Part shown: one piece after another, positions 18,627 to 27,133 of the stretch
Layout: each line of letters opens with the position of its first letter
How positions within the stretch are numbered: the first letter of the stretch is position 1
NCBI RefSeq assembly: GCF_001676615.1
Contig: NZ_LYXZ01000004.1
Span: 1 to 64,000, forward strand
Origin: Labrys sp. WJW
Lineage (GTDB): Bacteria; Pseudomonadota; Alphaproteobacteria; Rhizobiales; Labraceae
DNA: 64,000 nucleotides
Direction: 5' to 3'
Made by a program: the position numbers and the translations under genes
The notes under the pieces: model-generated
The model's database searches: none
Told to the model about the DNA's origin: nothing
What the model saw: only the letters and a program-made list of their open reading frames with translations

Positions 18627-20041
18627 CCAGCCTGCTCGATCAGGGCTGCTCGCCGCAACTGGGCATTCTGGAAATCTCCACCGGCATCCGCAGCGGCCGA
18701 TTCACGGCCCGTGCGGCGATCGAGCATGCACTCGCGCGCATCGAACGGCTGGACGGCAGGGTAGGGGCCTTCACGGCCGTCCTCGCCGAGCGTGCACTGG
18801 CACGGGCCGATGCCATCGATGCCCGCCATGCCGCCGGCAAGCCCGTCGGGGCCTTGGCTGGCGTCCCCTTCGCCGTGAAGAATCTCTACGACATCGCCGG
18901 CCTCGTCACCCTGGCAGGTTCCCGGATCAACCGGGACAATCCGCCGGCCACGCGGGATGCGACGCTGATCGAACGCCTGGAAGGGCAGGGGGCGATCTGC
19001 GTGGGCGCGCTCAACATGAGCGAATACGCCTATGATTTCACTGGCCAGAACCCGCATGAGGCGCCTTCGCGAAATCCCCATGCTCTCGACCATCTGGCCG
19101 GCGGGTCTTCCAGCGGCCCCGCCAGCGCGGTGGCGGCGGGTTTCGTGCCGTTGGCGCTCGGCAGCGACACCAATGGCGCGATCCGCGTGCCGGCCTCCCT
19201 GTGCGGGCTGTTCGGCCTGAAGCCGACCTTCGGGCGTCTCAGCCGCGCACGCAGCTTTCCCTTCGTCGCCAGCCTGGACCACATGGGCCCGCTGGCCCGC
19301 TCGGCCCGCGACCTCGCCTTCGCCTATGATGCCATGCAGGGGCCCGACCCCGACGATCCGAGTTGCGCCCAGCGTCCGGCGCAGCCGGCCCTGTTCGAAC
19401 TCGGTCGGGGCATCGAGGGGCTTCGTATCGCCGTGGCGGATGGTTACTTCCGCCCGGAGGGCAATCGCGATGCCCTGGAGGCCGTACGGCGCTGCGCCAA
19501 GGCGCTCGACGCCAGTGAGGTCGTGGAGATCCCCCAGGCGGCCGTCGCCCGGGCAGCGGCCTTCCTGGTTACCATTACCGAGGGCGGGGCGCTCCATCGC
19601 GACAGGTTGCGTACGCGTGCCAAGGATTTTGCGCCGGGCGTCCGGGACCGGCTGATTGCGGGCAACATGGTGCCGGCAACCTGGGTGAGCGCGGCGCATC
19701 GCTTTCGTCATTGGTTCCGGGCGGAGATGCATCGGATCTTCGAACGAATCGATCTGATTCTGGCTCCGGCCACGCCGTGTCGTGCCCCCAGAATCGATGC
19801 GACCACCATCGAGGTCGGTGGCCAGGCCATGCCCGTTCGCGCGAATCTGGGACTGTTCACTCAGCCTATTTCCTTTATCGGGCTGCCTGTGGTCACGGTG
19901 CCGCTTTGGAACGAGGGCGAGAAACTCCCGATCGGCGTGCAGATCATCGCCCCCGCCTGGCGGGAGGATCTGGCCTTGCGGGCCGCCTGGGCGCTGGAAA
20001 CGGCGGGAGTCGTGAGAGCGCCGGTAGCCGATATCGAATGA
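18623..20041 (+). CDS. AtzE-family amidase-signature protein lacking the nucleophilic serine
   Basis: A 472-residue amidase-signature protein, probably partnered with the AtzG-like subunit. The catalytic Lys86 (GVPFAVKNLYD) and cis-serine Ser162 (GGSSSGPASA) are present, spaced as in characterised family members. The nucleophile position 24 residues after the cis-serine, normally Ser in GGSIR or NGSIR, is Ala186 here (SDTNGAIRVPASL; codon GCG at 19178-19180). Known AtzE hydrolyses 1-carboxybiuret; HpxY is a related enzyme. With Ala186 the protein should be hydrolytically inactive or use another mechanism. The reading frame is otherwise intact. Confidence 0.87.
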   Translation: MTSLLDQGCSPQLGILEISTGIRSGRFTARAAIEHALARIERLDGRVGAFTAVLAERALARADAIDARHAAGKPVGALAGVPFAVKNLYDIAGLVTLAGSRINRDNPPATRDATLIERLEGQGAICVGALNMSEYAYDFTGQNPHEAPSRNPHALDHLAGGSSSGPASAVAAGFVPLALGSDTNGAIRVPASLCGLFGLKPTFGRLSRARSFPFVASLDHMGPLARSARDLAFAYDAMQGPDPDDPSCAQRPAQPALFELGRGIEGLRIAVADGYFRPEGNRDALEAVRRCAKALDASEVVEIPQAAVARAAAFLVTITEGGALHRDRLRTRAKDFAPGVRDRLIAGNMVPATWVSAAHRFRHWFRAEMHRIFERIDLILAPATPCRAPRIDATTIEVGGQAMPVRANLGLFTQPISFIGLPVVTVPLWNEGEKLPIGVQIIAPAWREDLALRAAWALETAGVVRAPVADIE

Positions 20042-20064
20042 AGCCCGATCCGTCGGGCCATGGT

Positions 20065-20154
20065 GCGTTGCGATTTGGCGGAATCGCCAGGAAATGCAAA
20101 GGCGCGTAGAACCGAAGAGTGAGAGCAGACCAACGCCAAACGCGTTTTGCTCGA
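20065..20154 (-). repeat. R1 dispersed two-hairpin repeat, copy 1 (diverged)
   Basis: Read on the minus strand this segment matches the ~100-bp R1 family: GAGCAAAACGCGTTT, then a CACTCTTCGGTTCTACGCGC centre, then CCTTTGCATTT and AAATCGCAA. It is the most diverged of five copies in the window and lies between the AtzE-like gene and the ClpP-fold gene. Confidence 0.7.
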
Positions 20155-20170
20155 AGGAAAAGCGGACATA

Positions 20171-20848
20171 ATGGTGAGTTCTTTGTTGCGTGCCATCGGG
20201 TTGGGGGCGCTTGCGCTCGGGCTGTGCTGGAGCGCCCTGTCGCAGCCTGCCTTTGCTGCTGCCATGGATTTCAAGGTGGTGAGCCTGTCCTTCGGCTCCA
20301 AATGCGGCAAGCGTTGCCCTGGCGTGATGGTCGCCAATGGCGAGATGACGAGCGGCACGGTGGAGCGTTTCATCGCCTTCGCTCAGCAGGCCTCGAAACT
20401 CGGCGCCAGCAACGTTCTGATTATCGATTCGCCTGGTGGCCATCTGGTCGAGGGGGTCAATCTCGGCCATGTGCTGCGTAAATTGCGCACGAGCGTCTTC
20501 GTCGGGCGCGTCGTCACGTTGGGCGGGCAGACGATTGCGGTCAATGGCTCCTGCATGTCGGCCTGCGTCTATGCGCTGATGGGGGGCAATAAGCGATTCG
20601 TCCCCACGGGATCGCGAGTCGGCGTGCACCGCGAATATCTGCCCAACAGTTCCGGCAGCGATCCGCTCTCGGTTCTGCGCAGCACGCGGCGATTCCCCGA
20701 AGTGACTCAGATGCTGCGTGCTTATTCGAAAAAAATGGGCGTGAACCCCGCTTTGATCGATCTGGCCGAGCAATATGGCGTCGGAAGCATCCGAATTCTG
20801 ACACCTGAGGACATCAGACGCTTTCGGCTGGCCCGCATTGCGAACTGA
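20171..20848 (+). CDS. Periplasmic ClpP/crotonase-fold protein (COG3904-like)
   Basis: A 225-residue exported protein with a signal peptide ending near PAFAA (residues ~25-32). The body has the ClpP-like core: LIIDSPGGHLVEGVNLG supplies the oxyanion SPGG motif, and VNGSCMSACVYALMGG holds the candidate catalytic serine flanked by two cysteines, as in COG3904 proteins. HREYLP follows. The family has no settled function; a periplasmic serine peptidase or a non-catalytic scaffold are both possible. ATG 20171 is preferred because an upstream in-frame start would read through the R1 repeat. Confidence 0.8.
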   Translation: MVSSLLRAIGLGALALGLCWSALSQPAFAAAMDFKVVSLSFGSKCGKRCPGVMVANGEMTSGTVERFIAFAQQASKLGASNVLIIDSPGGHLVEGVNLGHVLRKLRTSVFVGRVVTLGGQTIAVNGSCMSACVYALMGGNKRFVPTGSRVGVHREYLPNSSGSDPLSVLRSTRRFPEVTQMLRAYSKKMGVNPALIDLAEQYGVGSIRILTPEDIRRFRLARIAN

Positions 20849-20943
20849 ATTTCGAGTGCGTTGCGAATTGACGCTTGACACTGTGCGGGAGGCCCTCTAA
20901 TCACCGCGCCACGCCAGCACGGTTCGCCGCCGCTGGCGGAGAC

Positions 20944-21020
20944 GGGGGAGTAGCTCAGTTGGTTAGAGCGTCGGCCTGTCACGCCGAAGGTCGCGGGTTC
21001 AAGTCCCGTCTCTCTCGCCA
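20944..21020 (+). tRNA. tRNA-Asp (anticodon GTC)
   Basis: A complete 77-base cloverleaf with encoded CCA. The acceptor stem GGGGGAG pairs with CTCTCTC (two G-U pairs), the D-arm reads GCTCAGTTGGTTAGAGC, the anticodon loop is CCTGTCACG with GTC, and the T-arm GCGGGTTCAAGTCCCGT is standard. The antisense strand translates to the familiar spurious ETGLEPATFGVTGRRS peptide seen over tRNA-Asp in many annotations. Confidence 0.98.
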
Positions 21021-21029
21021 TTTGTGACA

Positions 21030-21058
21030 AAAAGCCAGCCTTCGGGCTGGCTTTTGCA
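21030..21058 (+). terminator. Rho-independent terminator after tRNA-Asp
   Basis: AAAAGCCAGCC (21030-21040) and GGCTGGCTTTT (21045-21055) form an 11-bp stem with a TTCG tetraloop, ten bases after the tRNA. The 3' T-run completes a canonical intrinsic terminator. Confidence 0.9.
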
Positions 21059-21386
21059 TTTTCAGCCCGGCAATATTCGCAAGCGTTCGGTTGCAGGCAG
21101 GCAGTGTCTTGCAACTCATACCGGCTATGCGCCAAGATCATGCCAGAATCGCCCGATATCCTGCCGCAGTGCGGTAGGAATCTCTTGGCTGGAACGCTTC
21201 CAAGCTTGCGCCTCCCATAGCCGTGGTTTAAGGCTCGCTGCAGGTCGTCCACGACGCAGCGTGAAGGTGGTTTTCCAAAGCGCTGTAGAGGGATGACCGG
21301 CGTGAGCGCCGCTGTCGAAGCGCGCCCATGCCCGTATCGTCCAAACGTGGCGACCCCGAGTTCAAGCGCTCCCGGTCGATCACAGC
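21059..21386. other. Intergenic space upstream of the nuo operon
   Basis: About 330 bases between the tRNA terminator and the R1 repeat before nuoA. Open frames on both strands are spurious extensions from nuoA or the antisense of the tRNA. The nuo promoter is expected here, but I cannot place its boxes with confidence. Confidence 0.5.
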
Positions 21387-21489
21387 TGGAGCAAAGCGCG
21401 TTTCAGCGAAAACGCGGCATTGCTCCAACTCTTTGTCTCGACGCGTCTTTGCGATTCTTGGTGAGCTCACCGGGTCGCAAAACGCTATA
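21387..21489 (+). repeat. R1 dispersed two-hairpin repeat, copy 2
   Basis: First stem TGGAGCAA (21387-21394) with TTGCTCCA (21420-21427) encloses a second pairing of GCGTTT with AAACGC. Then comes the conserved centre TCGACGCGTC and a second stem TTTGCGA/TCGCAAA. It ends 12 bases before the nuoA ATG. The second base pair of stem 1 is G-C here and A-T in copy 5. Confidence 0.85.
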
Positions 21490-21501
21490 GGGTTCGTGCT
21501 G

Positions 21502-21867
21502 ATGGACAACCTTCTCGCCGGCTATCTGCCGCTTATCATCTTCATCGGGGTCTCGGCCGTCATCGGCCTGGCGCTTCTGGTGGCGCCCTTCCTCGTGGCG
21601 TATCAGCGCCCGGATCCGGAAAAGCTCTCCGCCTATGAGTGCGGGTTCAACGCCTTCGACGACGCACGCATGAAGTTCGACGTGCGCTTCTATCTGGTGT
21701 CGATCCTGTTCATCATCTTCGATCTCGAAGTGGCATTCCTGTTCCCCTGGGCGATCACGTTCAAGGAAGTCGGCCTGTTCGGCTTCACCTCGATGATGAT
21801 TTTCCTGGCCGTGCTGACCATCGGCTTCGTTTATGAGTGGAAGAAGGGCGCGCTCGAATGGGATTGA
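21502..21867 (+). CDS. nuoA: NADH-quinone oxidoreductase subunit A
   Basis: Small membrane subunit of complex I next to the quinone channel. It has 121 residues and three transmembrane helices, with the conserved matrix-side loop [42 protein letters not shown] 21502 is chosen because the frame upstream runs through repeat R1 copy 2. The first gene of a 14-gene operon in the standard order; its stop overlaps nuoB by ten bases. Confidence 0.97.
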   Translation: MDNLLAGYLPLIIFIGVSAVIGLALLVAPFLVAYQRPDPEKLSAYECGFNAFDDARMKFDVRFYLVSILFIIFDLEVAFLFPWAITFKEVGLFGFTSMMIFLAVLTIGFVYEWKKGALEWD

Positions 21868-22445
21868 ACCTGGAGACATCAGGCGGCACGCTGGTGGCGC
21901 CGGCGCCCAAGGGCATCATCGACCCGAATACCGGCAAGCCGGTCGGGTCGACCGACCCGTTTTTCGTCGACATCAATGCCGAGCTGGCTGATCGCGGCTT
22001 CCTCGTCACTTCCGCCGACAACCTGATCAACTGGGCCCGCACCGGCTCGCTGATGTGGATGACTTTCGGCCTCGCCTGCTGCGCGGTCGAGATGATGCAG
22101 GTCTCGATGCCGCGCTATGATGTCGAGCGCTTCGGCTTCGCCCCGCGCGCTTCACCGCGCCAGTCGGACGTGATGATCGTCGCAGGCACGCTGACCAACA
22201 AGATGGCGCCGGCCCTGCGCAAGGTCTACGACCAGATGCCCGAGCCGCGCTACGTCATCTCGATGGGCTCCTGCGCCAATGGCGGCGGCTACTATCACTA
22301 TTCCTATGCTGTCGTGCGCGGCTGCGACCGCATCGTGCCGGTCGACATCTACGTTCCTGGCTGCCCGCCCACGGCCGAAGCGCTGCTCTATGGCGTGCTG
22401 CTGCTGCAGAAGAAGATTCGCCGTACCGGCACCATCGAGCGTTGA
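21858..22445 (+). CDS. nuoB: NADH-quinone oxidoreductase subunit B
   Basis: Peripheral-arm subunit holding Fe-S cluster N2, the last electron carrier before quinone. The 195-residue protein has the N2 ligands in [20 protein letters not shown] and [14 protein letters not shown]. An N-terminal extension of ~35 residues is usual in alphaproteobacteria. The ATG lies inside the 3' end of nuoA, indicating coupling. Confidence 0.98.
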   Translation: MGLNLETSGGTLVAPAPKGIIDPNTGKPVGSTDPFFVDINAELADRGFLVTSADNLINWARTGSLMWMTFGLACCAVEMMQVSMPRYDVERFGFAPRASPRQSDVMIVAGTLTNKMAPALRKVYDQMPEPRYVISMGSCANGGGYYHYSYAVVRGCDRIVPVDIYVPGCPPTAEALLYGVLLLQKKIRRTGTIER

Positions 22446-22456
22446 GCGGAGCTGAC

Positions 22457-23068
22457 ATGGCAAACTCTGAAACTCTGCAGGGGATCGGCGAGGCGCTCCA
22501 AGCTGCTTTTCCGCAAGCCGTCTCCGATGTCCTGCATGCCTTTGGCGAGCTGACCGTCACCACCGATCCCGACAACATCCTGGCTGTGCTCAAGCACCTC
22601 AGGGACGATGCCGGAACGCGCTTCGTTTCGATCATCGATGTCTGCGGCGTCGACTATCCGGCGCGCGAAAAGCGCTTCGACGTGGTGTACCACCTGCTGT
22701 CGCCGACCAAGAACGTCCGTATCCGCGTCAAGGTGGAAACCGACGAGGCGACCCCGGTTCCCTCGGCCGTCTCCCTGTTCCCCGGTGTGCTCTGGTTCGA
22801 GCGCGAAGCCTACGATCTCTACGGCATCCTGTTCACCGGCCATCCGGACCTGCGCCGGCTGCTGACCGATTACGGCTTCGACGGACATCCCTTGCGCAAG
22901 GACTTCCCGATGACCGGGTTCGTCGAGGTGCGCTGGGACGACGAGGCCAAGCGCGTGGTCTACGAGCCGGTCAGGCTCAACCAGGAATTCCGCAACTTCG
23001 ATTTCCTGTCACCGTGGGAAGGGACGGAATATGTCCTGCCCGGCGACGAGAAGGCGAAGGCAGGCTGA
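22457..23068 (+). CDS. nuoC: NADH-quinone oxidoreductase subunit C
   Basis: Peripheral-arm 30-kDa subunit (203 residues), a structural partner of NuoD; here the two are separate genes, not the NuoCD fusion of enterobacteria. The signature is [36 protein letters not shown]. The ATG follows GAGCGGAG, 11 bases after nuoB stops. Confidence 0.97.
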   Translation: MANSETLQGIGEALQAAFPQAVSDVLHAFGELTVTTDPDNILAVLKHLRDDAGTRFVSIIDVCGVDYPAREKRFDVVYHLLSPTKNVRIRVKVETDEATPVPSAVSLFPGVLWFEREAYDLYGILFTGHPDLRRLLTDYGFDGHPLRKDFPMTGFVEVRWDDEAKRVVYEPVRLNQEFRNFDFLSPWEGTEYVLPGDEKAKAG

Positions 23069-23154
23069 CGCGCTCCCGCGCGCCGGATCAGGACTAGCAA
23101 GACTCTCGAAATGGCTCCGAACCAGCTGGCCAACTCGGAAAGTTTGGAAACGAC

Positions 23155-24342
23155 ATGAACGACCAACCGCATCTACGCAATTTTGCGATCAATTTCGGCC
23201 CGCAGCATCCGGCGGCCCACGGCGTGTTGCGTCTGGTCATGGAGCTCGATGGCGAAGTGGTCGAGCGGGTCGATCCCCATATCGGCCTGCTGCATCGCGG
23301 TACGGAGAAGCTGATCGAAGCCAAGACCTTCATGCAGGCCATCCCCTATTTCGATCGGCTCGATTACGTCGCGCCGATGAACCAGGAGCATGCCTATTGC
23401 ATGGCCATCGAGCGCCTGCTCGGCATCGAGGTGCCCAAGCGCGGCCAGCTCATCCGGGTGCTCTATTCGGAGATCGGGCGCCTGCTCTCGCATCTGCTCA
23501 ACGTCACCACGCAGGCCATGGACGTCGGCGCGCTGACCCCGCCGCTGTGGGGCTTCGAAGAGCGCGAGAAGCTGATGATCTTCTACGAGCGTGCTTCGGG
23601 CAGCCGCATGCATGCCGCCTATTTCCGGGCCGGCGGCGTCCATCAGGACCTTCCGCCCGAACTGATCGATGATATCGAGGCTTTCTGCGACCCTTTCCTC
23701 AAGGTCTGCGACGACCTGGAAGGCCTGCTCACCGACAACCGCATCTTCAAGCAGCGCAATGTCGATATCGGCATCATCTCGCTGGATGATGCCTGGGCCT
23801 GGGGCTATTCGGGGGTGATGGTACGTGGTTCGGGCGCTGCCTGGGACCTGCGTAAATCGCAGCCCTATGAATGCTATGCCGAACTCGATTTCGACATTCC
23901 GATCGGCAAGAACGGCGATAATTACGATCGCTATTGCATCCGCATGGAAGAGATGCGTCAGTCGATCCGCATCATGAAGCAGTGCTGCGCGCTTCTGCGC
24001 GCCACGAGCGGGCCGGTTTCGGCGGCCGACAACAAGGTCGTACCGCCCAAGCGTGGCGAGATGAAGCGCTCGATGGAAGCGCTCATCCACCATTTCAAGC
24101 TCTATACCGAAGGCTATCACGTGCCCGCCGGCGAGGTCTACGCGGCGGTCGAGGCGCCCAAGGGCGAATTCGGCGTCTATCTGGTCTCGGATGGTGGCAA
24201 CAAGCCTTATCGCTGCAAGATCCGCGCGCCGGGTTTTGCGCATCTGCAGTCGATGGATTGGCTGTGCCGCGGCTACATGCTGGCCGACGTTTCCGCCATT
24301 CTCGGTTCTCTCGACATCGTGTTCGGCGAAGTCGATCGTTGA
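23155..24342 (+). CDS. nuoD: NADH-quinone oxidoreductase subunit D
   Basis: The 49-kDa subunit, related to NiFe-hydrogenase large subunits, which forms the quinone-binding site with NuoB. It has 395 residues. The N-terminal [22 protein letters not shown] contains the His-containing loop that contacts quinone, followed by [14 protein letters not shown], and the C-terminus is DIVFGEVDR. The gap to nuoE contains a 9-bp hairpin and repeat R1 copy 3. Confidence 0.98.
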   Translation: MNDQPHLRNFAINFGPQHPAAHGVLRLVMELDGEVVERVDPHIGLLHRGTEKLIEAKTFMQAIPYFDRLDYVAPMNQEHAYCMAIERLLGIEVPKRGQLIRVLYSEIGRLLSHLLNVTTQAMDVGALTPPLWGFEEREKLMIFYERASGSRMHAAYFRAGGVHQDLPPELIDDIEAFCDPFLKVCDDLEGLLTDNRIFKQRNVDIGIISLDDAWAWGYSGVMVRGSGAAWDLRKSQPYECYAELDFDIPIGKNGDNYDRYCIRMEEMRQSIRIMKQCCALLRATSGPVSAADNKVVPPKRGEMKRSMEALIHHFKLYTEGYHVPAGEVYAAVEAPKGEFGVYLVSDGGNKPYRCKIRAPGFAHLQSMDWLCRGYMLADVSAILGSLDIVFGEVDR

Positions 24343-24351
24343 TTTTGGGTC

Positions 24352-24374
24352 GCAACCGGCCTTGAGCCGGTTGC
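24352..24374 (+). other. Hairpin directly after nuoD
   Basis: GCAACCGGC (24352-24360) pairs perfectly with GCCGGTTGC (24366-24374) over a 5-base loop, starting 9 bases after the nuoD stop. There is no T-tract. It abuts repeat R1 copy 3 and could be part of it or a transcript-processing signal. Confidence 0.5.
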
Positions 24375-24475
24375 AAAAGCGTCTTGCGATTTGAGGGCAT
24401 CATCCTGAATTGCAAAGACGTGTCGAAACCAGGAGTGAGAGTGAAAGTGCGTTTGCGAAGACGCGCTTTGCTCTA
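24375..24475 (-). repeat. R1 dispersed two-hairpin repeat, copy 3, between nuoD and nuoE
   Basis: On the minus strand this reads TAGAGCAAAGCGCGT, CACTCCTGGTTTCGACACGTC, TTTGCAATTC and AAATCGCAAGACGC, clearly the same family as copies 2, 4 and 5. It fills nearly the whole nuoD-nuoE gap and stops six bases before the nuoE ribosome site. Its orientation is opposite to the operon. Confidence 0.8.
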
Positions 24476-24495
24476 GCAGTTAAAGAGGAATGCGC

Positions 24496-25578
24496 ATGTC
24501 CGTCCGCAGGCTCGCGCCCCAGGAACTCCAGCCGGCAAGCTTTGCCTTCACGTCCGAAAACGAGGCGTGGGTGGAAAAGCAGATTGCCAAATACCCGCCC
24601 GGCCGCCAGGCCTCGGCGGTGATTCCGCTGCTGTGGAAGGCGCAGGAACAGGCCGGCGGCTGGGTGTCCCAGGCAGCGATCGAGGTGATCGCTGCGCGCC
24701 TGGGCATGGCGAAGATCCGCGTTCTGGAGATCGCGACCTTCTACACCATGTTCAACCTGGAGCCGGTCGGCAAATATTTCATCCAGCTCTGTGGGACCAC
24801 GCCCTGCCAGCTGCGCGGCGCCGAGGCGATCCGCGACGTCGTCAAGAAGCGCGTCGGCCCGGAGCGTCACGTGACCGCCGATGGCAATTTCTCATGGCTG
24901 GAGGTCGAGTGCCTCGGGGCTTGCTGCAATGCTCCGATGGTGCAGATCAATGCCGATTTCTATGAAGATCTCACCCCCGAGATCATGGAACGCATCATCG
25001 ATGATCTCGCCGCCGGCAAGGAAGTGAAGCCGGGGCCGCAGAACGGCCGCTTCTCGTCCGAACCGGAGGGGGGAGCCCAGACGCTGACCGACCCGGCGCT
25101 CTATGACGGCTCGGTCATCGGCTCCTGGAAGAAGCGCTTCGAGGAAGAGAAAGCCAAGCTGGAAGCCGCCAAGGCCGAGGCGGCCAAGGCTGAAGCCGCG
25201 AAGGCTGCCGGTACGCCTGCTCCTCCCGCTCCCGCGACGACAGCGGCACCCGTGGCTGCCGCTCCGGCGGCTGCACCGGCGCCCGCTCCCGTTTCCGACG
25301 AGCACAAGCCGGTCCTGCTGAAGGCCGCTCGCGAGGGCGGGCCGGACGATCTCAAGCTGATCCACGGCGTCGGTCCCAAGCTCGAGGAAATGCTGCACCA
25401 GATGGGTGTCTATCACTTCGATCAGATCGCCGCCTGGAACGACAGCAATCTTGCCTGGGTCGACCAGAATCTCGGCACTTTCAAGGGCAGGGCTCTGCGG
25501 GACGGCTGGATCGAGCAGGCCAAGAAATTGGCGACCGGCTGGCGCCCCGAAAACCCGGCCGGCGAGAAGTTGGATTGA
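24496..25578 (+). CDS. nuoE: NADH-quinone oxidoreductase subunit E with C-terminal extension
   Basis: The 24-kDa thioredoxin-like subunit with 2Fe-2S cluster N1a: ligands lie in QLCGTTPCQLRG and VECLGACCNAPMVQIN. It is much longer than the ~170-residue core: after it come a charged/Ala-rich segment (EEEKAKLEAAKAEAAKAEAA), an Ala/Pro linker and a ~65-residue helix-hairpin-helix-like domain (DLKLIHGVGPKLEEMLHQMGVYHFDQIAAW). Such tails are known in alphaproteobacterial NuoE. ATG 24496 is seven bases after AAAGAGG; an ATG at 24490 is too close. Total 360 residues. Confidence 0.96.
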   Translation: MSVRRLAPQELQPASFAFTSENEAWVEKQIAKYPPGRQASAVIPLLWKAQEQAGGWVSQAAIEVIAARLGMAKIRVLEIATFYTMFNLEPVGKYFIQLCGTTPCQLRGAEAIRDVVKKRVGPERHVTADGNFSWLEVECLGACCNAPMVQINADFYEDLTPEIMERIIDDLAAGKEVKPGPQNGRFSSEPEGGAQTLTDPALYDGSVIGSWKKRFEEEKAKLEAAKAEAAKAEAAKAAGTPAPPAPATTAAPVAAAPAAAPAPAPVSDEHKPVLLKAAREGGPDDLKLIHGVGPKLEEMLHQMGVYHFDQIAAWNDSNLAWVDQNLGTFKGRALRDGWIEQAKKLATGWRPENPAGEKLD

Positions 25579-25653
25579 AGTGGGCGGGAAGGGGCCTGAC
25601 GCCGTCCTTCCCACCTGAGCGTTTTAAGAAGTTTCATTATTGACAGGTTCGCC

Positions 25654-26955
25654 ATGCTTGCTGATCGCGACCGCATCTTCACCAATCTCTACGGCCTCCA
25701 GTCGCCTGGGCTGCAGGCGGCCATCAAGCGTGGCTCATGGGATGGTACCAAGCAGATCCTCGAGATGGGCCAGGACTGGATCATCAACGAGATGAAGGCT
25801 TCGGGCCTGCGGGGGCGCGGCGGCGCCGGCTTCCCGACCGGCCTGAAATGGTCCTTCATGCCCAAGAAGTCGGATGGGCGGCCGAGCTACCTCGTCGTCA
25901 ATGCCGACGAGTCCGAGCCGGGCACCTGCAAGGATCGCGAGATCATGCGGCATGACCCGCATCATCTGGTCGAAGGCTGTCTGATCGCCTCCTTCGCCAT
26001 GAATGCGCATGCCTGCTACATCTATATCCGCGGCGAATATATCCGCGAGCGCGAGGCCCTGCAGCGCGCCGTCGACGAGGCCTACGAAGCCGGCCTGATC
26101 GGCAAGAACAACAAGAATGGTTGGGATTTCGATCTCTACGTGCACCATGGCGCCGGCGCCTATATCTGCGGCGAGGAGACGGCGCTGCTCGAAAGCCTCG
26201 AGGGCAAGAAGGGCATGCCGCGCATGAAGCCGCCCTTCCCGGCGAATATGGGTCTGTATGGCTGCCCGACCACGGTCAACAATGTCGAGTCGATCGCCGT
26301 TGCCCCCACCATTCTGCGGCGCGGGGCAGGCTGGTTCGCCGGCATCGGCAATCCCAACAATGTCGGCACCAAGCTCTTCTGCGTGTCGGGGCATGTGAAC
26401 AAGCCCTGCAACGTCGAAGAGGCGATGGGCATTCCCTTCCGCGAACTGATCGAGCGCCATTGCGGCGGCATCCGCGGCGGCTGGGACAATCTGAAGGCCG
26501 TGATCCCCGGCGGCTCCTCAGTTCGCATGGTGCCGGCCGAGCAGATCATCGACACGCCGATGGATTTCGACTCGCTGTCGAAGCTGCGCTCGGGCCTGGG
26601 CACTGCCGCCGTCATCGTGATGGACAAGTCCACCGACGTGGTGCGCACCATCGCCCGGCTTGCCTATTTCTACAAGCATGAGAGCTGCGGCCAGTGCACG
26701 CCCTGCCGCGAGGGCACGGGCTGGATGTGGCGCGTGCTCACCCGCATGGCGGAGGGGCGTGCCCAGAAGCGCGAGATCGACATGCTGCTCGACGTCACCA
26801 AGCAGGTCGAGGGACATACGATCTGCGCTCTGGGCGACGCGGCGGCCTGGCCGATCCAGGGCCTGATCACCCATTTCCGTCATGAGATCGAAGCGCGCAT
26901 CGATCAATATGCCGCCAACCCCCATTCCACCCCTGTCCTGCAGGCGGCGGAATAA
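25654..26955 (+). CDS. nuoF: NADH-quinone oxidoreductase subunit F
   Basis: NADH-binding, FMN-containing subunit where electrons enter complex I. The 433 residues show the NADH/FMN site [18 protein letters not shown] and [16 protein letters not shown], the glycine-rich [15 protein letters not shown], and cluster N3 ligands in [16 protein letters not shown] with a later Cys in [13 protein letters not shown]. The 178-base gap before nuoG has two small GC hairpins (26960-26973 and 26988-27014). Confidence 0.98.
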   Translation: MLADRDRIFTNLYGLQSPGLQAAIKRGSWDGTKQILEMGQDWIINEMKASGLRGRGGAGFPTGLKWSFMPKKSDGRPSYLVVNADESEPGTCKDREIMRHDPHHLVEGCLIASFAMNAHACYIYIRGEYIREREALQRAVDEAYEAGLIGKNNKNGWDFDLYVHHGAGAYICGEETALLESLEGKKGMPRMKPPFPANMGLYGCPTTVNNVESIAVAPTILRRGAGWFAGIGNPNNVGTKLFCVSGHVNKPCNVEEAMGIPFRELIERHCGGIRGGWDNLKAVIPGGSSVRMVPAEQIIDTPMDFDSLSKLRSGLGTAAVIVMDKSTDVVRTIARLAYFYKHESCGQCTPCREGTGWMWRVLTRMAEGRAQKREIDMLLDVTKQVEGHTICALGDAAAWPIQGLITHFRHEIEARIDQYAANPHSTPVLQAAE

Positions 26956-27133
26956 CAGGCCGGCTCCCGCCGGTTGCAACTTATCAGGGCCGGGATCGCC
27001 CCCCGTTTCCGGCCTTTCAGAGCGCTGAATTTTCGTTTCTCGATGTTGATCGCGGCACGGAATTTTGCGAAGTCGAGTTTGGAAAGAGTCTGGATTGCGT
27101 CTTGTAGTCCAGGCCTGATCGTCAAGGTTATCC

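Noticed and set aside
18296..20881. Minus-strand open frame of 861 residues opposite the AtzG/AtzE-like genes
   Set aside because: Long antisense frames are common in GC-rich DNA. The plus-strand frames have recognisable families and coupled starts, while this one has none.
20722..21252. Minus-strand open frame of 176 residues containing an ETGLEPATFGVTGRRSNQLS-type peptide
   Set aside because: It is the antisense translation of the tRNA-Asp gene and its flanks, a classic spurious annotation; it has no ribosome site or family support.
21030..21386. Integration site or island next to tRNA-Asp
   Set aside because: tRNA genes often host islands, but there is no integrase, no repeat of the tRNA 3' end and no foreign-looking gene downstream; the nuo operon follows.
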